Shown in pieces: positions 26,212 through 35,619 of a stretch of DNA of 64,000 bases. The position numbers and the translations under genes are program-made. The stretch is from contig NZ_FNJU01000010.1 of the NCBI RefSeq assembly GCF_900104555.1, forward strand, positions 105,966 through 169,965. The letters run 5' to 3'. The notes under the pieces were generated by a model. The model saw only the letters and a list, made by a program, of their open reading frames with translations. It was not told where the DNA came from and did no database searches. Every line of letters begins with the position of its first letter. Positions within the stretch are counted from its first letter, which is position 1. This DNA comes from Litchfieldia salsa. Lineage in GTDB: Bacteria; Bacillota; Bacilli; Bacillales; Bacillaceae_L.

Positions 26212-26390
26212 AATTAGCAGTGTATACATTTTAATCAATCTAACTCACCATAAAATTCTTCTTCTACAGTCTCTCAATCTACGATCTCAAAAAAAGTATA
26301 AATCAGTAACTTATTGCCTCTAATCATTCAATAAACTGACAATTTCTGTTATGATTGGGTTAGTTTTTGACTTGAGGAGGTTTAGATAAT

Positions 26391-27674
26391 TTGGAGCAAG
26401 TATCAGCAGCAAAGAAACAGCCCCTGGTCACATCATTTTATTATGGTTGGGTGATTGTCGCCATCGCCGGTTTAGGCGTTTTCTTTTCAGGACCAGGGCA
26501 AACTTATTCGATATCAGTGTTTATTGATCATTATATTAAAGACTTTGCTTGGAGCAGATCATTAGTATCCAGTATTTATTCTGCAGCAACGTTACTTGCA
26601 GGTATTTTAATGTTTTTTGTTGGTCGCTTTATTGATAAACATGGTCAAAGAAAAATGACGGTTATCGTTGGCTTCGCTTTGGCTGTTGCCTGTATTTGGA
26701 ATAGTTTTGTCGCAAATGCAGTCATGCTATTTATAGGTTTTTTCTTTATTCGTTTATTTGGTCAAGGATCCATGACATTAATTCCAACCACATTAGTCCC
26801 ACAGTGGTTTATTAGTAAGCGTGGTAGAGCGTTGAGTTTTATGGCAATCGGAGGATTCTTAAGTTCCGCTGCCCTCCCTCCACTTAATGCCTGGATGATT
26901 AGTATTTGGGGCTGGGAGATCACTTGGAGAGTATGGGGCATTCTCTTATTATTCATATTCGTCCCACTCGCCTACTTATTAATAAGAAATAAGCCAGAAG
27001 ATATTGGCCTTTTACCAGATGGCCGAAAAGAGCTACAAACAGAAGCTTCAACAAACAGTCCCGTTATTGAGGAAGAAAACTGGACTTTGCAAGAAGCAAT
27101 GAAAACGCGAACATTTTGGTTATTGCTTTTTTGCATTTCAATTCCTTCACTCGTTAATACAGGTTTAACATTCCATCTTGTTTCAATATTAGGAGAAAAC
27201 AATATTAGCCCAACATTTGCCGCGATTATCTTAAGCTTAATGGCACTGGTTGGCTTCCCTGTTACTTTAGTCGCTGGATTTGTCCTTGAGAAAGTAAAAG
27301 TCCATTATGTGTTAGCCACCATCTTTGTTGGCGAAATCCTTTTTATCTTGATCTTATTGAAAGCATTCTCCCCGACGATCGCCATTCTTTTCGGTGTATT
27401 CTGGGGAATAATCGGTGGATTTGAAAGAATAACACTCGGCATTATATGGCCAAATTACTTTGGTAGGAAACATCTTGGTAGCATTAAAGGAACCGCTATG
27501 ACTATTACCGTTATTGGATCAGCTTTTGGACCTCTTCCATTCGGTATAGCCTTTGATTTATTTGGTGGTTATAACGAGATTTTATTAATAATGATGATTC
27601 TTCCGACGCTTGGAGTAATTGCCGCATTATTTGCAATCGTGCCTAAAAAAGAGAATGTAAGACTGGTAGACTAA
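26391..27674 (+). CDS. MFS transporter (monocarboxylate/OFA-like)
   Basis: 427 residues, 12 membrane helices. The start FYYGWVIVAIAGLGVFFSGP and the GRFIDKHGQRKM loop between helices 2 and 3 place it in the branch containing oxalate/formate antiporter and monocarboxylate-porter-like proteins. The central loop has NKPEDIGLLPDG. Start is TTG with GAGGAGG 10 bases upstream. The gene stands alone, followed by a family 1 repeat and a strong terminator. The substrate is not known. Confidence 0.86.
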   Translation: MEQVSAAKKQPLVTSFYYGWVIVAIAGLGVFFSGPGQTYSISVFIDHYIKDFAWSRSLVSSIYSAATLLAGILMFFVGRFIDKHGQRKMTVIVGFALAVACIWNSFVANAVMLFIGFFFIRLFGQGSMTLIPTTLVPQWFISKRGRALSFMAIGGFLSSAALPPLNAWMISIWGWEITWRVWGILLLFIFVPLAYLLIRNKPEDIGLLPDGRKELQTEASTNSPVIEEENWTLQEAMKTRTFWLLLFCISIPSLVNTGLTFHLVSILGENNISPTFAAIILSLMALVGFPVTLVAGFVLEKVKVHYVLATIFVGEILFILILLKAFSPTIAILFGVFWGIIGGFERITLGIIWPNYFGRKHLGSIKGTAMTITVIGSAFGPLPFGIAFDLFGGYNEILLIMMILPTLGVIAALFAIVPKKENVRLVD

Positions 27675-27688
27675 CTACACTAATTAAA

Positions 27689-27900
27689 AAGGCTGTTTTC
27701 TCAAAGTTTATTGTTTTAGACATAAACAATTGTAATAGTAGTTACAAGCAGGCTGAATACACGTAGACTCCTGCGGGACCAGTGGCCAAAGTGAGACCCC
27801 ACAGGAGCATGTGCGACGAGGAGGCTCACTGGTCACCCGCCGGACGCGGAGTGTATTTAGCCTGCGGCTTTAAAAGTAACAATCTATATGTAACAGCCTT
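27689..27900 (-). repeat. Dispersed repeat family 1, copy 5
   Basis: Full length, same orientation as the copy at 23801-24010, beginning AAGGCTGTTTTCTCAAAGTT. The arms GGCTGAATACACGTAGACTC and GGAGTGTATTTAGCCTGC are paired apart from single changes. It lies between the MFS stop and its terminator. Confidence 0.93.
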
Positions 27901-27948
27901 AAAAAAAGAACCAACTTAGGAAATTTTTCCTAAGTTGGTTCTTTTTTT
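27901..27948. terminator. Strong bidirectional terminator
   Basis: AAAAAAAGAACCAACTTAGG AAA TTT TTCCTAAGTTGG then TTCTTTTTTT. The stem is about 20 bp and perfect. It closes the MFS gene (with the repeat) and insulates the chemoreceptor gene. Confidence 0.92.
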
Positions 27949-27959
27949 GTAATTTTTAC

Positions 27960-27987
27960 TAGAATGATAAGCTAGTCTTTCCGATAT
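27960..27987 (+). promoter_or_regulatory. Sigma-D-like promoter of the chemoreceptor gene
   Basis: TAGA, 17 bases, CCGATAT against the consensus TAAA-N16-CCGATAT. The -10 element is exact; the -35 has one mismatch and one extra spacer base. It lies ~40 bases before the start codon. Confidence 0.6.
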
Positions 27988-28026
27988 ATAGGTATCACGA
28001 TTTAATCACTTAGAGGGGGAACAATC

Positions 28027-30000
28027 TTGGCATTTCAAAGATCCATTAGGTCAAAGTTATTTATCACTTTATTATTAGTATCGATTATTCCGTTTGTCAG
28101 CATTAGTGTTTTACTTTTGACAAAAACAGATCAGGCATTTACATCTGTTTTAAATGAAAATAGTGCTGATCGAATTACATCGATAACCACTCAATTAAAC
28201 AATGCTTCTCAGAATCTTTTACTTCTTACAAAAATTTATGCAGAAAATGAAGAGTTGAAAAACCTCTTAAAAAGCGGAAATCAAGAACAATTGGACACTT
28301 TTGTAGCTCCTATTTTTGAACGTCTCAATATGGAACATAAAGTAAGTGTGTTTGAATTAGGTGGGATTGACGGCAAAGTTATTTACAGAGGTCATAACCC
28401 TGAGAAGTTTGGGGATGATAAAAGTGACACACCCGCAATAGCAATGGCTTTGAAGGGTAACGACTTATCTGGATTTGAATTTGGAAGTAGTGGGTTATCA
28501 GTTAGAGCATTTGTCCCTATAAAAGATGATGGTAAACTGATAGCTACTTTGCAAACCGGATTGAATAGTGAATTTATCAACACTATTACAGACTCTCTTC
28601 AAGGTGTGCAATTAAACATCCTTGACTCGGAAGGTGCGATTCTTGTTTCCTCAGAAGAAACATCAGTTGGTAAAACGTTCGAAGAACAAAAGATCATTGA
28701 TAAGGTTTTATCAGGTGAAAAAATATCACTTACCCAAAATGACTTTATAGAGAACTATGTGCCTCTATATGACCCTACAAACACAGTGGTTATAGGTATC
28801 ATTAATATCCAACAAAATATCTCTAAAATAAATCAAGTGCAACAAGACATGGGGTTTCTTGAAATTGTCGTAGGTCTTAGCACACTGATTATGATTATTA
28901 TAGTAGCCTGGATATTTAGCAATAGCTTTTCCAAACCGATTAAACAAATGACGTCTGTAATGAAAGAACTGTCAACAGGAAATCTTAATACAGTTTATAG
29001 TGGTTCGGCACGGAAGGATGAAATTGGTGTTTTAGGACAATCAGTTATTGAAACTCAGAATACGTTAAAAAGTATGATTCAGAAAATGACTGAACTTTCT
29101 AAGATTGTCCAAAATCAAGCCTCCTTATTAAAGCAATCTGCAGACGAAATAAAGCAAGGCAGTCAACAAGTTGCTGTAACTATGCAAGAACTATCTGGTG
29201 GAGCAGAGTCTCAAGCTGTTAGCACTTCAGATTTAGCTGATACAATGGGACGCTTTTCACAAAAAATTACACAAGTGAATCAAAATGGTCACGCTGTCTC
29301 TACTTCCGCTAATGAAGCTCTAACATTAACATTAACAGGTAAAGAATTGATGAACGCTTCTATTAACCAAATGGAGTCAATCCATAATATGGTGAATCAA
29401 GCTGTCACTCAAGTCATTAGCTTGGATAAAAAATCAAGTGAAATAAACAACTTAGTCAAAGTGATAAAAGAGATTGCAGATCAAACGAACCTATTGGCCC
29501 TAAACGCTGCAATTGAAGCTGCAAGAGCTGGTGAACATGGTAGAGGATTTGCCGTTGTTGCAGATGAAGTTAGAAAACTAGCAGAGCAAGTCTCACATTC
29601 TATCATTGGAATCTATGAAATTGCTGAAGGTATCAAATCCGAGTCTCAACATGTCACTCAAAGCTTAAAAACTGGTTTCAGCCAAGTTGAGAGTGGCACA
29701 AAGCATATACAGTCTACTGGAAAAACGTTCGAGGACATTACAGAAGCAGTCACTGTTGTCATCAGCAAAATTAATCACATTTCAACAGAGCTTGAAGATG
29801 TAAAAAATGATACGAGAAATATGGAAGAATTCGTCGATAATATTGCATCCATTTCACAACAATCAGCAGCTGGTATCGAAGAAACCGCTGCATCAGCACA
29901 ACAAACAAGCAGTTCAATTGAACAAATCGCGTATAATGCTGATTCTTTAAATAGCCTTTCAGATGATCTACAGGAGTTAATCCTAAAATTTAAAGTCTAA
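28027..30000 (+). CDS. Methyl-accepting chemotaxis protein
   Basis: 657 residues. Membrane segment at ~11-33, a double-Cache-type extracellular sensor (~35-275; [20 protein letters not shown] is typical), second membrane segment (~277-298), HAMP (~300-350) and a cytoplasmic signalling domain. The conserved hairpin tip [20 protein letters not shown] and [17 protein letters not shown] are intact. Start is TTG at 28027 with GAGGGGGA upstream. Transcription probably from the sigma-D-like promoter at 27960. The ligand is unknown; such Cache domains usually bind small organic acids or amino acids. Confidence 0.96.
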   Translation: MAFQRSIRSKLFITLLLVSIIPFVSISVLLLTKTDQAFTSVLNENSADRITSITTQLNNASQNLLLLTKIYAENEELKNLLKSGNQEQLDTFVAPIFERLNMEHKVSVFELGGIDGKVIYRGHNPEKFGDDKSDTPAIAMALKGNDLSGFEFGSSGLSVRAFVPIKDDGKLIATLQTGLNSEFINTITDSLQGVQLNILDSEGAILVSSEETSVGKTFEEQKIIDKVLSGEKISLTQNDFIENYVPLYDPTNTVVIGIINIQQNISKINQVQQDMGFLEIVVGLSTLIMIIIVAWIFSNSFSKPIKQMTSVMKELSTGNLNTVYSGSARKDEIGVLGQSVIETQNTLKSMIQKMTELSKIVQNQASLLKQSADEIKQGSQQVAVTMQELSGGAESQAVSTSDLADTMGRFSQKITQVNQNGHAVSTSANEALTLTLTGKELMNASINQMESIHNMVNQAVTQVISLDKKSSEINNLVKVIKEIADQTNLLALNAAIEAARAGEHGRGFAVVADEVRKLAEQVSHSIIGIYEIAEGIKSESQHVTQSLKTGFSQVESGTKHIQSTGKTFEDITEAVTVVISKINHISTELEDVKNDTRNMEEFVDNIASISQQSAAGIEETAASAQQTSSSIEQIAYNADSLNSLSDDLQELILKFKV

Positions 30001-30003
30001 CAA

Positions 30004-30120
30004 GTAAAGCGGAGGCGCCTCGTTCAGCCCTGACAGGCATAAGGCGAATCACGCAGGAAACCTTGGTTTCTGAAGTGATTTGACTTATGACCCCGAGGGG
30101 CTAGGCGCTGGAGCTAGACA
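30004..30120 (+). repeat. Dispersed repeat family 2, copy 2 (full length)
   Basis: GGAGGCGCCTCGTTCAGCCC, GGCATAAGGCGAATCACGCA, GGAAACCTTGGTTTC, TTGACTTATGACCCCGAGG, then GGCGCTGGAGCTAGACA. The left CATAAGGCGAA and right TGACTTATG parts form imperfect inverted arms around a GAAACC/GGTTTC hairpin. It shares the TTATGACCCCGAG and GGAGCTAGACA blocks with 42563-42723. Confidence 0.82.
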
Positions 30121-30165
30121 ACAAAACAGAATACAGATTTATACTTTCCTACAAAGTTAAATCCA

Positions 30166-30198
30166 AACAAGGAAGAGCATTCGATGCTCTTCCTTGTT
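30166..30198. terminator. Bidirectional terminator between the chemoreceptor gene and egsA
   Basis: AACAAGGAAGAGCAT, TCG loop, ATGCTCTTCCTTGTT: a perfect 15-bp stem with TTGTT/T-rich tail, 6 bases from the egsA stop. Confidence 0.85.
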
Positions 30199-30203
30199 CT
30201 ATA

Positions 30204-31382
30204 TTATTTAATGGTATGCTCATTCAAATATCTTAAAATTGTATAGCGATTTCGCAAATTGTGTGCTTCTGCCACACTGCGATCTATCAATTGTTGACTA
30301 ACACCTAATGATTCAGGTGTAGCATCTCCGCCGATATCTTCAATCATCTTTTTGATGTGAGCAGGTTCAGGTATTGAATTTATTAACTCTATTAATTCTT
30401 CTTTAAAAGGATCCAAATCGCTATACGCTCCATTTTGTAATCCCTCTTTGAATCTTCCTTTATACGTTTCTGAAATCAATTGACATGTTACCCCTACCTT
30501 TGCACCGTGAAGAATCTGCGGGACTTCAGCTTTTAAGAATTCCATTTCCCAATAATGGGATAAATGGTGTTCTCCACCTGAGGCTGGGTGTGATTGACCC
30601 ATTAATAGCATGGCAAGACCTGATTGGACAAGAGCATCAAATAAAATGCGAATCCCTTCTTCATCTCCATCTGCTATCCTGTCAACGTTTTCTGCACAAG
30701 ATATTAATGCTTCTTCCGTCACTTTTGCCACTAAAGGACAATAAGGCTCATTTGCAGTAAGATGCCCGAATTTCCAATCTGTTAACGACGTATACTTCCC
30801 AATCATATCTCCAAAGCCCGCTGCGATCATCTTTTTGGGAGCATCTTGTAAAATTGAAAGATCTCCAAATACTGCGATTGGTGAATGTAATTGAAAGGTC
30901 TGCTTCATCCCTTTAATCACGAGTGGTGCTCCCATTGAATTAAAGCCATCTACAGATGGTGCTGTGGCAATTGAGATGAAAGGCTTACCCATTTTATAAC
31001 TTACGAATCTCACTATATCATGAATCGTTCCTGAGCCAACTGCAAGTATCACGTCCACATCATTTGGGGTTTCAAGTAATACTTGAACAAGAGAAACTTC
31101 GTCTGCAACGACATCATTATTTTTATCAGGTGTGATATAGCAAAGTTGATGGTATATGTTTGTGACAGTTAATTGCTCACATAGTTGTTTTCCTGCTGCT
31201 TCATAAGTAGTATCATCTACCACAATCATCACGTTTTGATATGATTTTTTTTGAAGATAATTTACGGCATCCTGGAGTGCATGTTTTTTTATTGTAATTT
31301 CTTCAATATTGATCTCAAAGTGGTTTAGCCCACATGTACACTCTTCTGCCATTTTCGTAAGGTCTGAAATGCTGTAACCCAT
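30204..31382 (-). CDS. egsA: Glycerol-1-phosphate dehydrogenase (AraM/EgsA)
   Basis: 392 residues. Reduces dihydroxyacetone phosphate to sn-glycerol-1-phosphate, the archaeal-type backbone that Bacillus uses with PcrB to make heptaprenylglyceryl lipids. Visible: the nucleotide-binding VGSGTIHDIVRF segment, ATAPSVDGFNSMGAPL, and metal-ligand region HPASGGEHHLSHYWEM. These match the iron-alcohol-dehydrogenase-like fold of AraM (B. subtilis 394 residues). The first residues include CTCGLNHFEI. It is monocistronic; no arabinose genes are nearby, unlike the B. subtilis ara operon, so regulation probably differs. Confidence 0.93.
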   Translation of the reverse strand: MGYSISDLTKMAEECTCGLNHFEINIEEITIKKHALQDAVNYLQKKSYQNVMIVVDDTTYEAAGKQLCEQLTVTNIYHQLCYITPDKNNDVVADEVSLVQVLLETPNDVDVILAVGSGTIHDIVRFVSYKMGKPFISIATAPSVDGFNSMGAPLVIKGMKQTFQLHSPIAVFGDLSILQDAPKKMIAAGFGDMIGKYTSLTDWKFGHLTANEPYCPLVAKVTEEALISCAENVDRIADGDEEGIRILFDALVQSGLAMLLMGQSHPASGGEHHLSHYWEMEFLKAEVPQILHGAKVGVTCQLISETYKGRFKEGLQNGAYSDLDPFKEELIELINSIPEPAHIKKMIEDIGGDATPESLGVSQQLIDRSVAEAHNLRNRYTILRYLNEHTIK

Positions 31383-31529
31383 CTTTATCCCTCCATCATA
31401 TTAGGTTATTTATAAACTGATTAAGGTGCCAATTAACTATTAATCTATCTATTAACTATTCTAATGGAAGCATGGAAACCCTTCAATGATTTATGTATTT
31501 TTTAATTAATTTGGTCCTAGAATTCCATT

Positions 31530-31570
31530 CGCTGAGAACCAATCCCACAGTAGTTGATTGGTTCTTAGCG
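31530..31570. other. Long hairpin without a T run
   Basis: CGCTGAGAACCAATC, 11-base loop, GATTGGTTCTTAGCG: a 15-bp stem with one G-T wobble. Neither side has a terminator T tract. It lies between egsA and the nrdB terminator. It may be a structured leader/trailer element or a protein-binding inverted repeat. Confidence 0.5.
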
Positions 31571-31622
31571 AGTTCCATACCATATTTAATTGATATATAT
31601 ATATACAAGCCAAGTTCATATC

Positions 31623-31657
31623 AAAAAACGCTCTAAATATAAATTCAGAGCGTCTTT
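31623..31657 (-). terminator. nrdB terminator
   Basis: Minus strand ACGCTCT, loop, AGAGCGT followed by TTTTTT, 18 bases past the nrdB stop. Confidence 0.85.
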
Positions 31658-31675
31658 ACTTTACATATTTACTTT

Positions 31676-32734
31676 TTACAAATCATCAAACCCATTAGCA
31701 TCAGTTGTCTTTGTATATTGTCTTGATTTTTGTTCAAAGAAGTCTGTTTTTCCTAGATCAACTTCCTGGTATGCAACGATCCAACGCATTGGGTTTTTAA
31801 TTGGTGCCTCAGGGAATACTTGGCGACCGAAGCCAATTTGATTACAGCGTTTATTTGCCATGTATTGAATATATTGCTCAAGTTCTTGCAGCGTAATTCC
31901 ATCGATTTTTTGACCGATGACTTCACGGCCCCATTCAATTTCAAGGTTTGCAGCTTCTCTAAAGGTCTCAATTGCAAACTCTTCCAACTCTTTTGTGTTG
32001 AGTTCTGGGTGTTCATTTAATACTTCTTTGAATATTTTTTCGAACAACCCTACATGAATTTGCTCATCTCGATTGATGTAGTTAATCATCGTTGATGTAG
32101 CCACCATCTTTTGGTTTCTAGCAAGATTATAGAAGAACGCAAACCCTGAATAAAAGAATAATCCTTCTAAAATCACATCATAAATGATTGATCTTAAGAA
32201 ATTTTCAGGAGTTGGATTTTCTGCGAAAGCATGGTATCCATCCGTTACAAAGTCGTTACGTTTACGGAGTGTTTCTTCTGTTCTCCAGAATTCAAACACT
32301 TCATCTTGTTGGCTCTTCGGTACAATACTTGATAGCACATAAGAATATGAGTGGTTATGAATAACCTCTTGCTGAGCAAGCATAATCATCAATGCATTTA
32401 AAGATGAGTCTGTTAAATAATCTGCCGCTTTAATCGCATAATCAGACTGGATACTATCTAGTAATGCTAATAACCCGATAATTTTTAAGAATGCCTCTTG
32501 CTCCACCTCTGAAAGCTGTGGAAATTGCTTAATATCTTTGCTCATATTAATTTCAAAAGGTGTCCAGAAATTTGAAAGCATGGTTTTATATTTTGGATAT
32601 GCCCATGAATAGCGAACATCATCCCAATTTAAAATATTGGAGCTTTGTCCATTAATAATGCCTGTTGATTTATTTGGTGCTTCTGTATCGATAATCTTTC
32701 TTTTTTCTAAAATGTTGTTCGTCACCCTCGTCAC
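31676..32734 (-). CDS. nrdB: Class I ribonucleotide reductase, beta (radical) subunit
   Basis: 352 residues. The ferritin-like metal site is complete: Asp in LLALLDSIQ, Glu/His in QEVIHNHSY, Glu in DVILEGLFFY, and Glu/His in RDEQIHVGLF. The radical Tyr is present in H-x-x-S-Y, in the place of E. coli Tyr122. The C-terminus (KTTDANGFDDL) ends in acidic residues for docking to the alpha subunit. It is 11 bases downstream of nrdA and there is no nrdI in the operon, which argues against the nrdI-nrdE-nrdF class Ib arrangement of B. subtilis. Expression is through the upstream B12 riboswitch and NrdR boxes. Confidence 0.95.
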   Translation of the reverse strand: MTRVTNNILEKRKIIDTEAPNKSTGIINGQSSNILNWDDVRYSWAYPKYKTMLSNFWTPFEINMSKDIKQFPQLSEVEQEAFLKIIGLLALLDSIQSDYAIKAADYLTDSSLNALMIMLAQQEVIHNHSYSYVLSSIVPKSQQDEVFEFWRTEETLRKRNDFVTDGYHAFAENPTPENFLRSIIYDVILEGLFFYSGFAFFYNLARNQKMVATSTMINYINRDEQIHVGLFEKIFKEVLNEHPELNTKELEEFAIETFREAANLEIEWGREVIGQKIDGITLQELEQYIQYMANKRCNQIGFGRQVFPEAPIKNPMRWIVAYQEVDLGKTDFFEQKSRQYTKTTDANGFDDL

Positions 32735-32745
32735 TCCATTTCTTC

Positions 32746-35007
32746 TTATTGACAGCTATCACAATCATCAATAACAGCACTTGATGTTGAGCGAACATAA
32801 TAGGTTGTTTTCAGTCCACTTTCCCATGCCAGCATGTGTAAGTCTAATAACTCTTTGGCTTTAATATCATTTCTTACATATAAATTAAATGAAATGGATT
32901 GATCGATATGTCTTTGACGCTTTGCATTTTGCTTAATGCTCCATGCCTGATCAATATGATAAACCGATTTATAGTACCAATTCGTTTGTGCATTTAAATC
33001 TGGTGCTGTAACTGGAATCTTGTAATCCTTCTTTTCTTCGGAATATTCTTTTCTGAAAATCGGGTCAATACCAGAAGTTGAACCAGCAATAATTGCAGTC
33101 GATGAGTTAGGTGCCACTGCTAAAAGATAGCCATTACGAATTCCGTGATTCTGTACATTATTTTTCAACTCTAACCATTCGTCTGAACGATAGTCATGTC
33201 GGTCAAAATAAGTACCTGTTTGCCAATCAGAGCCTTCATAAACAGGGTAAGCTCCTTTTTCCTTAGCTAGTTCCATACTCGCTTTAATGGTTAAATACGA
33301 AATTTCTTCATAAATCTCATCACAATAAGCTACCGCCTCATCCGACTCCCACGCGATTCCTTTTAGTGCTAATAGATGATGCCAACCATATGTGCCAAGA
33401 CCAATCCCACGGTATTTCTTATTGGTCATATTTGCTTGTAAAACAGGGATATCGTTTAAATCAATCACATTGTCTAACATTCTCACTTGAATTGAAATCA
33501 ATCGTTCTAGTACATTCTCTTGTACAGCTCTTGCTAGAGAAACTGATGAAAGGTTACATACCACAAAATCCCCAGGTGTTTTCACTGTGATGATTTTACC
33601 ATCCTCAGTTCTTTCTTCAACAACAGAAGTAATACTCTGGTTTTGTGTGATTTCTGTACAAAGATTACTACAATAAATGATTCCTACATGTTTATTTGCA
33701 TTTTCACGGTTTACAGCATCACGATAGAACATATAAGGTGTTCCAGTTTCAAGTTGGGATCTCATGATCGACTTAAACACATCGATTGCAGGAACTTTCA
33801 CTCTAGAAAGAGTTGGGTGGTTTACACATTCGAAGTATCTTCGTCTGAATTCACCTTTCCCTTTTTCTTCATCAAAAAAGTCCTCTAATGAATAACCCAT
33901 AACTTTGCGCACTTCATGGGGATCAAATAAGTACCAATCATCTCGTTCTTCGACAAGCTCCATAAATACATCTGGAATACAAACACCTGTGAACAGGTCA
34001 TGTGTACGTAATCGCTCATCTCCATTATTTAATCTCGCTTCAAGGAACGAGAATATATCCTTGTGCCACACATCTAAATACACAGCAATTGCACCTTGGC
34101 GTTGGCCTAATTGATCAACACTAACCGCTGTATTGTTTAACTGCTTCATCCATGGAATCGTACCAGATGAAACACCCTTAAATCCTTTGATATCACTTCC
34201 ACGTGAGCGGATTTTACCTAAGTACACACCGATTCCGCCACCGTTTTTTGATAAGTTAGCAATATCTGTGTTAGAGTCGTATATTCCTCTTAAACTATCA
34301 TCAACCGTGTCTATAAAACAACTAGACAACTGACCATAACTCTTTCCTGCATTAGAAAGGGTTGGGGTTGCAACAGTCATATAGAGGTTTGATAAAGCCC
34401 AATAAGCTTCTTTGATCAATTGAAGTCTCATTGCCTTTGGCTCATTTATCATCAAGGTCATCGCAATAATAAGTAATCTTTCTTGTGGAAGCTCAAAAAC
34501 TCCTCCATTATGTGATTTGGCAAGATAACGCTCAGCTAACGTCACTAAACCAATGTAGGTAAACAATCGATCTTTAGATGAATCAATTAAGTTCCCTAGC
34601 TCAAGAATCTCTTGTTCAGAATATTGGTTAAGTAGCATAGGATGATAAATTCCTATATCAGTAAGCTGTACAAGTAGCCCATTAAAGTTAGCGTACTTTT
34701 GCTTTGAGTCATAAGAACGATTTAATGCAGCTTGTCCATAAAGACGATCTAAATAAATAGCAGCAGCCACATAAGTCCAATCTGGTTCAGTCATAGAAAT
34801 ACGTTCAAGTGCTGATAAAATAAGTAAGTTAGCTAATTGATCTCTTGTATAATCTTGTTTATGTTGTAAAGTTCTCGTAATTTTTTCGTTGTACTCACCC
34901 ACTTGCAAGGTCGGAAAAGTGGCTGTAAGTTGTTCAATATATCCTAAAACATCCTCCACATTTGATGCGTATAATTCGTTAAATGAGATTTTCTCCATTA
35001 TGGTCAT
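32746..35007 (-). CDS. nrdA: Class I ribonucleotide reductase, alpha (catalytic) subunit
   Basis: About 753 residues. Reduces ribonucleotides to deoxyribonucleotides. Active-site residues: SSCFIDTVDDSLRGIYD (first redox Cys), YCSNLCTEI (Asn-x-Cys-x-Glu, thiyl radical Cys) and VVCNLSSVSL (second redox Cys). The C-terminal CDSCQ provides the mobile Cys pair. No N-terminal ATP-cone motif is obvious, so the classical overall activity site may be missing. The ATG at 35007 has GAGAGGGG 8 bases before it; the open frame reaches 35025. The transcript leader contains a cobalamin riboswitch and a terminator, and NrdR boxes lie upstream, so the operon should be shut off when B12 is present. Confidence 0.95.
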   Translation of the reverse strand: MTIMEKISFNELYASNVEDVLGYIEQLTATFPTLQVGEYNEKITRTLQHKQDYTRDQLANLLILSALERISMTEPDWTYVAAAIYLDRLYGQAALNRSYDSKQKYANFNGLLVQLTDIGIYHPMLLNQYSEQEILELGNLIDSSKDRLFTYIGLVTLAERYLAKSHNGGVFELPQERLLIIAMTLMINEPKAMRLQLIKEAYWALSNLYMTVATPTLSNAGKSYGQLSSCFIDTVDDSLRGIYDSNTDIANLSKNGGGIGVYLGKIRSRGSDIKGFKGVSSGTIPWMKQLNNTAVSVDQLGQRQGAIAVYLDVWHKDIFSFLEARLNNGDERLRTHDLFTGVCIPDVFMELVEERDDWYLFDPHEVRKVMGYSLEDFFDEEKGKGEFRRRYFECVNHPTLSRVKVPAIDVFKSIMRSQLETGTPYMFYRDAVNRENANKHVGIIYCSNLCTEITQNQSITSVVEERTEDGKIITVKTPGDFVVCNLSSVSLARAVQENVLERLISIQVRMLDNVIDLNDIPVLQANMTNKKYRGIGLGTYGWHHLLALKGIAWESDEAVAYCDEIYEEISYLTIKASMELAKEKGAYPVYEGSDWQTGTYFDRHDYRSDEWLELKNNVQNHGIRNGYLLAVAPNSSTAIIAGSTSGIDPIFRKEYSEEKKDYKIPVTAPDLNAQTNWYYKSVYHIDQAWSIKQNAKRQRHIDQSISFNLYVRNDIKAKELLDLHMLAWESGLKTTYYVRSTSSAVIDDCDSCQ

Positions 35008-35025
35008 CGCAATTACCCCTCTCAA

Positions 35026-35056
35026 AAATAAAAAATGCTCACCTTAGAAGGTGAGC
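35026..35056 (-). terminator. Riboswitch-controlled terminator in the nrdA leader
   Basis: Minus strand GCTCACCTTCTAAGGTGAGC followed by ATTTTTTATTTTT, immediately before the nrdA ribosome site. This is the expression platform of the cobalamin riboswitch: B12 binding should favour this hairpin. Confidence 0.88.
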
Positions 35057-35312
35057 TGAGCAGGTCAGAACGAAGACTATGGCAGATGAAATCATCATCT
35101 TAAAGGTCCTCGTTCTACCCTCTCAACTCCCGAAGAAGATAGTACTAAGTAAAAAGGCAGGTCTCCTGGCTTATGCTTCACTTTACTTTAAGGCCCTTCC
35201 CATGAGTGAATCACAGTGATCACCTTATTTCATCAGCATTTTACAGTTGCGGGAACAGTTCTGGATTCTCACCAGATTCCCTATTACGTCTAATTCGACA
35301 CCTTTTTTACCG
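35057..35312 (-). ncRNA. Cobalamin riboswitch upstream of nrdA-nrdB
   Basis: The aptamer (about 35152-35312) has the conserved blocks, on the minus strand: GGGAATCTGGTGAGAATCC, AGAACTGTTCCCGCAACTGT, TCACTG...CATGGGAAGG, and AAGCCAGGAGACCTGCC. P1 is GTAAAAAAGG with CCTTTTTAC. The rest of the leader has an AGAACGA/TCGTTCT inverted repeat that may be part of the antiterminator. The terminator at 35026-35056 follows. Class I reductases with B12 riboswitches are known in Streptomyces, where a B12-dependent class II enzyme takes over. Confidence 0.95.
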
Positions 35313-35317
35313 GAATA

Positions 35318-35364
35318 ACACAAAATATTGTATTTTATTAATGCAACTACACTATATATCGTTT
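35318..35364 (-). promoter_or_regulatory. Two tandem NrdR boxes
   Basis: ACACAAAATATTGTAT (35318-35333) and ACACTATATATCGTTT (35349-35364) match the NrdR operator acaCwAtATaTwGtgt. Their centres are 31 bp apart, three helical turns, the spacing usual for NrdR pairs. They overlap the likely promoter of the nrdA leader. I could not pick the exact -35/-10 hexamers. Confidence 0.88.
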
Positions 35365-35619
35365 TTGGCTTTCTTAAGTATAAATTGACATGACAAATTA
35401 TGCAATCTATTTATCTATAAAATTTTTATCATTGAACATAAAAATAAAGTTTCTTTCATGGTGCTGGATTGAGCGGCTTTTATTAGACACTTTGATACAT
35501 CTTTCTGTTTGTTCTATAGACAGGTTCTATAAGACAATCCCACGATTCGTCGATATGTTCTTTTCTTAAGGACATAGAAACAAAACAAAAGCCGCCCATA
35601 TCTGGACAGCCTCGTTACA
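35365..35619. other. Intergenic region between nrdA control region and CAP gene
   Basis: About 255 bases. It contains AGCGGCTTTT (35473) and AAAAGCCGCC (35587), an inverted repeat more than 100 bases apart, and the CAP-gene terminator. Nothing else is recognisable. Confidence 0.45.
35581..35610 (-). terminator. Terminator of the CAP-domain gene
   Basis: Minus strand GCTGTCC, AGATAT loop, GGGCGGC (7 bp, two G-T pairs), then TTTTGTTTTG. Confidence 0.65.

Noticed and set aside
35206-35388. Plus-strand open frame across the nrdA leader
   Set aside because: It lies inside the cobalamin riboswitch read on the other strand and has no ribosome site.
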